DNA from: Calliopum simillimum
Taxonomy: Eukaryota; Arthropoda; Insecta; Diptera; Lauxaniidae
Length of the DNA stretch: 64,000 bases
Direction: 5' to 3'
NCBI GenBank assembly: GCA_951812925.1
Contig: OX638368.1
Span: forward strand, 150,522,492 to 150,586,491
Shown here: positions 60,240 through 64,000 of the stretch, one piece after another
How positions within the stretch are numbered: position 1 is the first letter of the stretch
How the letters are laid out: each line of letters starts with the position of its first letter
Translations under genes and position numbers: made by a program
The notes under the pieces: generated by a model
Database searches by the model: none
Told to the model about the DNA's origin: nothing
Seen by the model: only the letters and a program-made list of their open reading frames with translations

Positions 60240-60548
60240 TATACACCGGTCGAAAAGTGGGCATAATCAGTTCAGTTCCATGTCCATTTTTTAATGAGTA
60301 AAAACACAATACAACAATTTGAAAGGAAACCAATCTGAGTTTGATCGCGATAACTCATTTTGACCAGTTCAGCGTTGCTGATTCCTAGTCTGGTACCCGT
60401 TTCTTCCTCTCACGTCTGAGATCCGAGTTATTTGGGATAGTCCTTTACAGGGACTTGCGATACCTTAACTTCAATCGATGATATCTCGGAAAGTAATGCT
60501 TCAATTAGAAAAATTAAAATTATGGCTTAAAGAGGAATATCAGGACTA

Positions 60549-61865
60549 CAGGGTGGCTGATTCGAACTGTTACCAACTTCAGATAGACTTACATATCTGA
60601 CAGATGGAACATGACAGCTGTCTAAAAATTGGCATGATGTTAGTTCATTCTATTGTCAACAAGTAACCAAAAGCATTTGCGCGTCAATTTATTGAAAATA
60701 AAAAATTTTCGAAATGGAATTCAAACGTAATAGTGTGATTGCTCTTTATTTGGCTGGAAAATCGCAACCAGCAATTAATTGTGAGCTGAAACATTTAAAA
60801 GTCAATAAAATGTTTGTGTATCGGACCATAACACGTTACAATGGTACCGGCAGCGTTGCCAAATGACATGGTGGTGGTCGGAAAATAACTGCAACATCAC
60901 CAGCAATGGTTCGAAAGGTGAAGGCCAGAATTGAGCGAAATCCGAGACGCAGTGGCAGACAAATGGCTGCCGAGCTGAAAATATCGCGTGAACGAATGCA
61001 ACACATATTGTCAAACAAGCTCGGACTAAAGGCCCTCAAGTTCCAAAAGGCGCATGATCTCACTCCTGCTCAAAAAAAAGTTAGGCTCGATAGAGCCAAG
61101 GAGATGTTGCGCCTGCACGCCGCCGGAAATCTGTCACAAATTGTCTTCTCTGATGAGAAAAATTACTGTATCCAGCAATATGTAAACAAACAAAATGATC
61201 GGGTTTACTTGGCAGAGAGGTCCTACAAAAATTTGAATGTTCGTTTGGCCACCAGGACGCAGGCACCACCGCATGTGATGGTTTGGACTGCAGTGACTGC
61301 TGATGGGCGCTCACCACTCGTTTTTTTTGGCCGCTGGCGTCAAAGTAAACGCCCAGGTGTATCGTGAATCAGTGTTGGAGGGTGCTTTACTACCGTGGGC
61401 ACGCAAACATTTTGGTCGCAAGCCATGGACATTCCAACAAGACTCGGCACCGTCACACAAAGCTCGTGTGAATCAAATATGGTTAGAAAAAAACGTTCCT
61501 AGCTTCATTTCTGCTCAACAATGGCTCTCAAATTCGCCTGATGCGAATCCGCTGGATTTCTCAATCTGGGGTATGTTGGGCAGGAAGGTCTTGACTAAAA
61601 AATACCAGAGCGTTGATGCGCTAAAAGTGGCCCTTCAACGAGAATGGCGCAAACTTCCACAAAATCAAATTCGTGCAGCATGCGACTCGTTCTTCGACCG
61701 TCTACGGGTCATAGTTAAGGCCAAAGGTGGCCATATCGAAAATCTCAAGTAGATTCTTAAAATTTGAACATTTCTAACAATTATAGCGTTTGATCAATAA
61801 AATCTGTGCATGGAAACTAAAAATATAGTCTTTTGAATTGGTAATACTTCGAATCAGCCACCCTG
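60549..61865 (+). mobile_element. Full-length Tc1/mariner element of the DD37D (maT) type
   Basis: CAGGGTGGCTGATTCGAA at 60549 and its inverse to 61865 are flanked by TA (60547-60548, 61866-61867). At 1317 bp it has the normal size for the superfamily and contains one transposase gene with only two visible lesions, so it is a young copy. Confidence 0.85.
60714..61752 (+). pseudogene. DD37D transposase with one nonsense codon and one frameshift
   Basis: ATG at 60714 starts MEFKRNSVIALYLAGKSQPA, the first helix-turn-helix. TGA at 60864-60866 (codon 51) interrupts KxHGGGRK, most simply a C-to-T change of an Arg codon. The frame continues through VRLDRAKEML and VFSDEKNY (first Asp) to LVF. There a run of eight Ts at 61321-61328 is one base out of frame, and the rest continues in the next frame: FQQDSAPSHKA (second Asp), NSPDANPLDFSIWG (third Asp) and KAKGGHIENLK with TAG at 61750-61752. 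Thirty-seven residues separate the second and third Asp, which defines DD37D. Confidence 0.85.
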
Positions 61866-62031
61866 TATTTATGGATGTACACCATATGTCTGAAAAAAGC
61901 GTTTTCTGCACTTTAAATCAAAAATAACTCGGATCTCAGACGTGACAGAAAAAAAAAATTGTTTCCAGATTCGGAATCAGCGATTCTTAAATAGTCAACA
62001 AATTTTATCGAGATAAAATTCAGGAATTTTA

Positions 62032-62757
62032 CGTATGCTGCTCGATATATTTCTGGCCTAACACTTAGTGTTACCAGGTGCAATCTGACATTTCTATTGG
62101 AAATTTGATATTTTTTAGCATGAACGTACTCAGAACGTTATGGCGTACGACCATCATTTGTGTTGTTTACAGTGACTTGAAAAAATCAATTTGGCAAAAA
62201 AATGGAATTAACTCGTGAATATATTCATGCGATCATTTTTTTTTGGATTATCACGACAAGAGTGCATCGGTGAACTTAAATCTTTGTATGGCGATGAAGC
62301 ACCATCCTATAGTACTGTGAAAAACTGGTTTAATGAATTCAATCGTGGCCGACGCTCGCTCAAAGACGATGTCCTTGAAGGTCGTCCAAAAACGGCCGTT
62401 GTGGCAGAGAACATTGATGCCGTGCGTGAACTAATAATGCAACATCGTCATGTGACATACCGTGAGATAGAGGCATCTTTGGGCATTAGTTCCCATCCAA
62501 TACATTCGATTTTGCATGAACACTTAGTTGTAAAAAACGTATGTTCTCGTTGGAAACCCCATAATTTATCAATTGCTTAGATTTTCAATGGAAAAATTGA
62601 TTTTTTTAACTCACTGTAAACAAAACAAATAGCACTTGCACATCAAAACGTTGTGACTACGTTTATGCTAAAAAATTTCAAACTTTTGTAGGCCTTGCCA
62701 GATTTTAGCTTTTGATATTAGTGTTGCCTAGGCCAGAAATATATCGAGCAGCCCACG
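62032..62757 (+). mobile_element. Internally deleted mariner (DD34D, capitata/mellifera-like)
   Basis: CGTATGCTGCTCGATATATT at 62032 and the inverse to 62757 are flanked by TA (62030-62031, 62758-62759). The length of 726 bp is a little over half of a full mariner. The transposase N-terminal half remains and then jumps to what appears to be the extreme C-terminus. It sits within a dispersed repeat. Confidence 0.8.
62202..62580 (+). pseudogene. Mariner transposase, N-terminal DNA-binding half
   Basis: ATG at 62202 begins MELTREYIHAII. A ten-T run near 62235-62244 shifts frame, after which LSRQECIGELKSLYGDEAPS, TVKNWFNEFNRGRRSLKDD, GRPKTAVV and VTYREIEASLGISSH follow, covering both helix-turn-helix motifs of mariner transposases. 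The frame ends HNLSIA with TAG at 62578. Further in phase is a short INFNGK-like trace that may be the C-terminus after an internal deletion. The whole DD34D catalytic domain is missing. Confidence 0.8.
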
Positions 62758-63045
62758 TAATACGTTATATCTCTCAATCCATGTAAGCTATTTTTATGAA
62801 ATTTTGTAGGCAAAGCCCAAACAAGATTAAAATGTACCGAACGAAAAGTGGACGTAAGAATATAATGTCACACCTACTTTTTTAACCACATTTAAATACG
62901 TTAGTATACAAACTATTTTCTGAAATTTAATGGGTAGGTGCCGAATTTGGTAAGTAGGTGACGAATATGAATATCATAAACTTATTGAAAAGTGGGCGTA
63001 ATCAGATAAGATCCACGCCCACTTTTCAAATAAAGTTTACACTTC

Positions 63046-64000
63046 CTTAACGTGACTCTTTAGAACAAAAAAAAAAAAATTATTGGTTGCTCAAGCTGTA
63101 ATTGCTGATTAATTCCCATTAATTTGTATTATATATAAACAAAAAAACATAGGTGCATATTTTTTTTACCAATCAATCCTGCAGTAATAATCAACAAACA
63201 CACACAACATGCATTTCTGCACTCACAGATGCAATTCACAATCGCATTGCAATGACGGTGAATCCATCCATTCAACTGTACGTAATTGCGCATTGACTTT
63301 AGTCGCTCATTAGTTTAATTAGCTAACAAATTAACATGGCTCACAGTCGAAACAGAGATAGCGACAGGCGCATTAAGCGAACGTGCAACAGAGATGAAAA
63401 ATAAAGTAAAAAATACCCCTCGGACTGACGACCTCGCCACCCAACCACTCGCGCGCTATTTCTGTGAAAATGAAGAGCTTTCGAAATTAAAATAAATTTA
63501 ATTAGCAATAAATTGTGTTGTTGACCGCGTAAAATGCGTCATTTAAATGAATGAAAATAGCGGAGCAGCTTTTAAGCCCATTTGCATGAATTAAACATGA
63601 ATTAATTAATGCGAAATGGCCAGTGTGGGTGATGATAAAAATTTCAAACATTTTAATTTTAATGAAACAAAAAAAAAAAAACTTTAAATTAGATAAACAG
63701 TGGGGGCGATTTATTCAGTTTTTTATAGGAATTCGTAAAGTAGAGTTTTTTGAAATTATTTTTACTCTTCTACATTATTCCGCTCTTTGACACCCTGAAG
63801 AATGAGACGGTCACAATTCATAGTGTTAATGGGTATATTCATATTCCAGATTGTCGTGAAACATAATAATGTGTTTCTACAGAAAGCAGAACTATCACAG
63901 AGGAGATGCTTTATATTCTTCTACTCTTCACTTTATATTCAGCTTTTGCAGAAGTAATTGTTGCCAAACGTTTACCGTACTTACCAAAAGAGTATTGCTT
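63046..64000. other. No gene seen; partly non-repetitive intergenic DNA
   Basis: 63180-63640 appears unique and less AT-rich, with TTAGTTTAATTAGCTAAC and AATTAATTAATG clusters of homeodomain-type cores. No exon or RNA gene is recognised before the window ends. Confidence 0.35.

Larger units (their letters stand above)
60240..63045. repeat. Dispersed repeat block with GAAAAGTGGGCGTAAT phrases, invaded by two mariners
   Basis: GGTCGAAAAGTGGGCATAAT at 60248, GAAAAGTGGACGTAAG near 62843 and GAAAAGTGGGCGTAATCAG near 62986, followed by its inverse at 63015, repeat one phrase. 60310-60480 pairs in inverse orientation with 61890-62020 around CACGTCTGAGATCCGAGTTA. The two transposons at 60549 and 62032 sit inside. 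Outer borders are uncertain; the underlying element type is unknown. Confidence 0.4.

Noticed and set aside
60864..60866. Programmed readthrough or selenocysteine at the transposase TGA
   Set aside because: A frameshift further on and the CGA-to-TGA nature of the change make simple decay the better explanation; no SECIS-like structure was noticed.

Overview
The window looks like chromosomal DNA from a higher fly (Diptera, Brachycera). It is strongly AT-rich, with intron-scale spacing, no operons and polyadenylation signals instead of bacterial terminators. The only intact host genes I can support are two copies of an inducible, intronless cytosolic Hsp70 with a fly-type heat-shock promoter. 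The mariner, maT, hAT, Harbinger and LINE relics also fit an insect; a tephritid-like fly is plausible, but the sequence alone does not fix the species.

Layout. 1-3488 is a nest of at least four PIF/Harbinger-type copies inserted into one another, the outermost carrying remnants of both element genes. 3523-4689 is a gene relic split by a TA-flanked element. 5932-19690 is a giant imperfect palindrome whose arms each carry one Hsp70 gene, transcribed outward (6359-8293 minus, 17272-19206 plus). Each arm has one private transposon insertion (TTAA type at 10241-10944, hAT at 13487-14925), and the other arm preserves the empty site. Degenerate extra copies of the Hsp70 upstream region lie in the centre.

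19700-64000 has no recognisable host gene. It holds a LINE tail (about 20484-21150), a TA element with a Tc1/mariner inside (22734-24634), further TA elements (28231, 33770, 36793, 56337), a mariner relic (41500-41905), a composite inverted repeat with a hAT and a 1.38-kb hairpin (44238-48325), another hairpin element (50123-51625), a minisatellite (55440-56330), a nearly intact DD37D (maT-type) element (60549-61865) and an internally deleted mariner (62032-62757). A few stretches (about 38200-38420, 57200-58450, 63180-63640) look non-repetitive and could be regulatory DNA of a gene outside the window.

The two Hsp70 copies differ at two of 644 residues and share HSE/TATA architecture, so they should act as one heat-inducible chaperone dose. 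The most unusual signal is in the mobile DNA. Many elements with unrelated sequences share one design: a short terminal motif, different in each family, is repeated in both orientations inside the element, usually with TA flanks and often a G-rich start.
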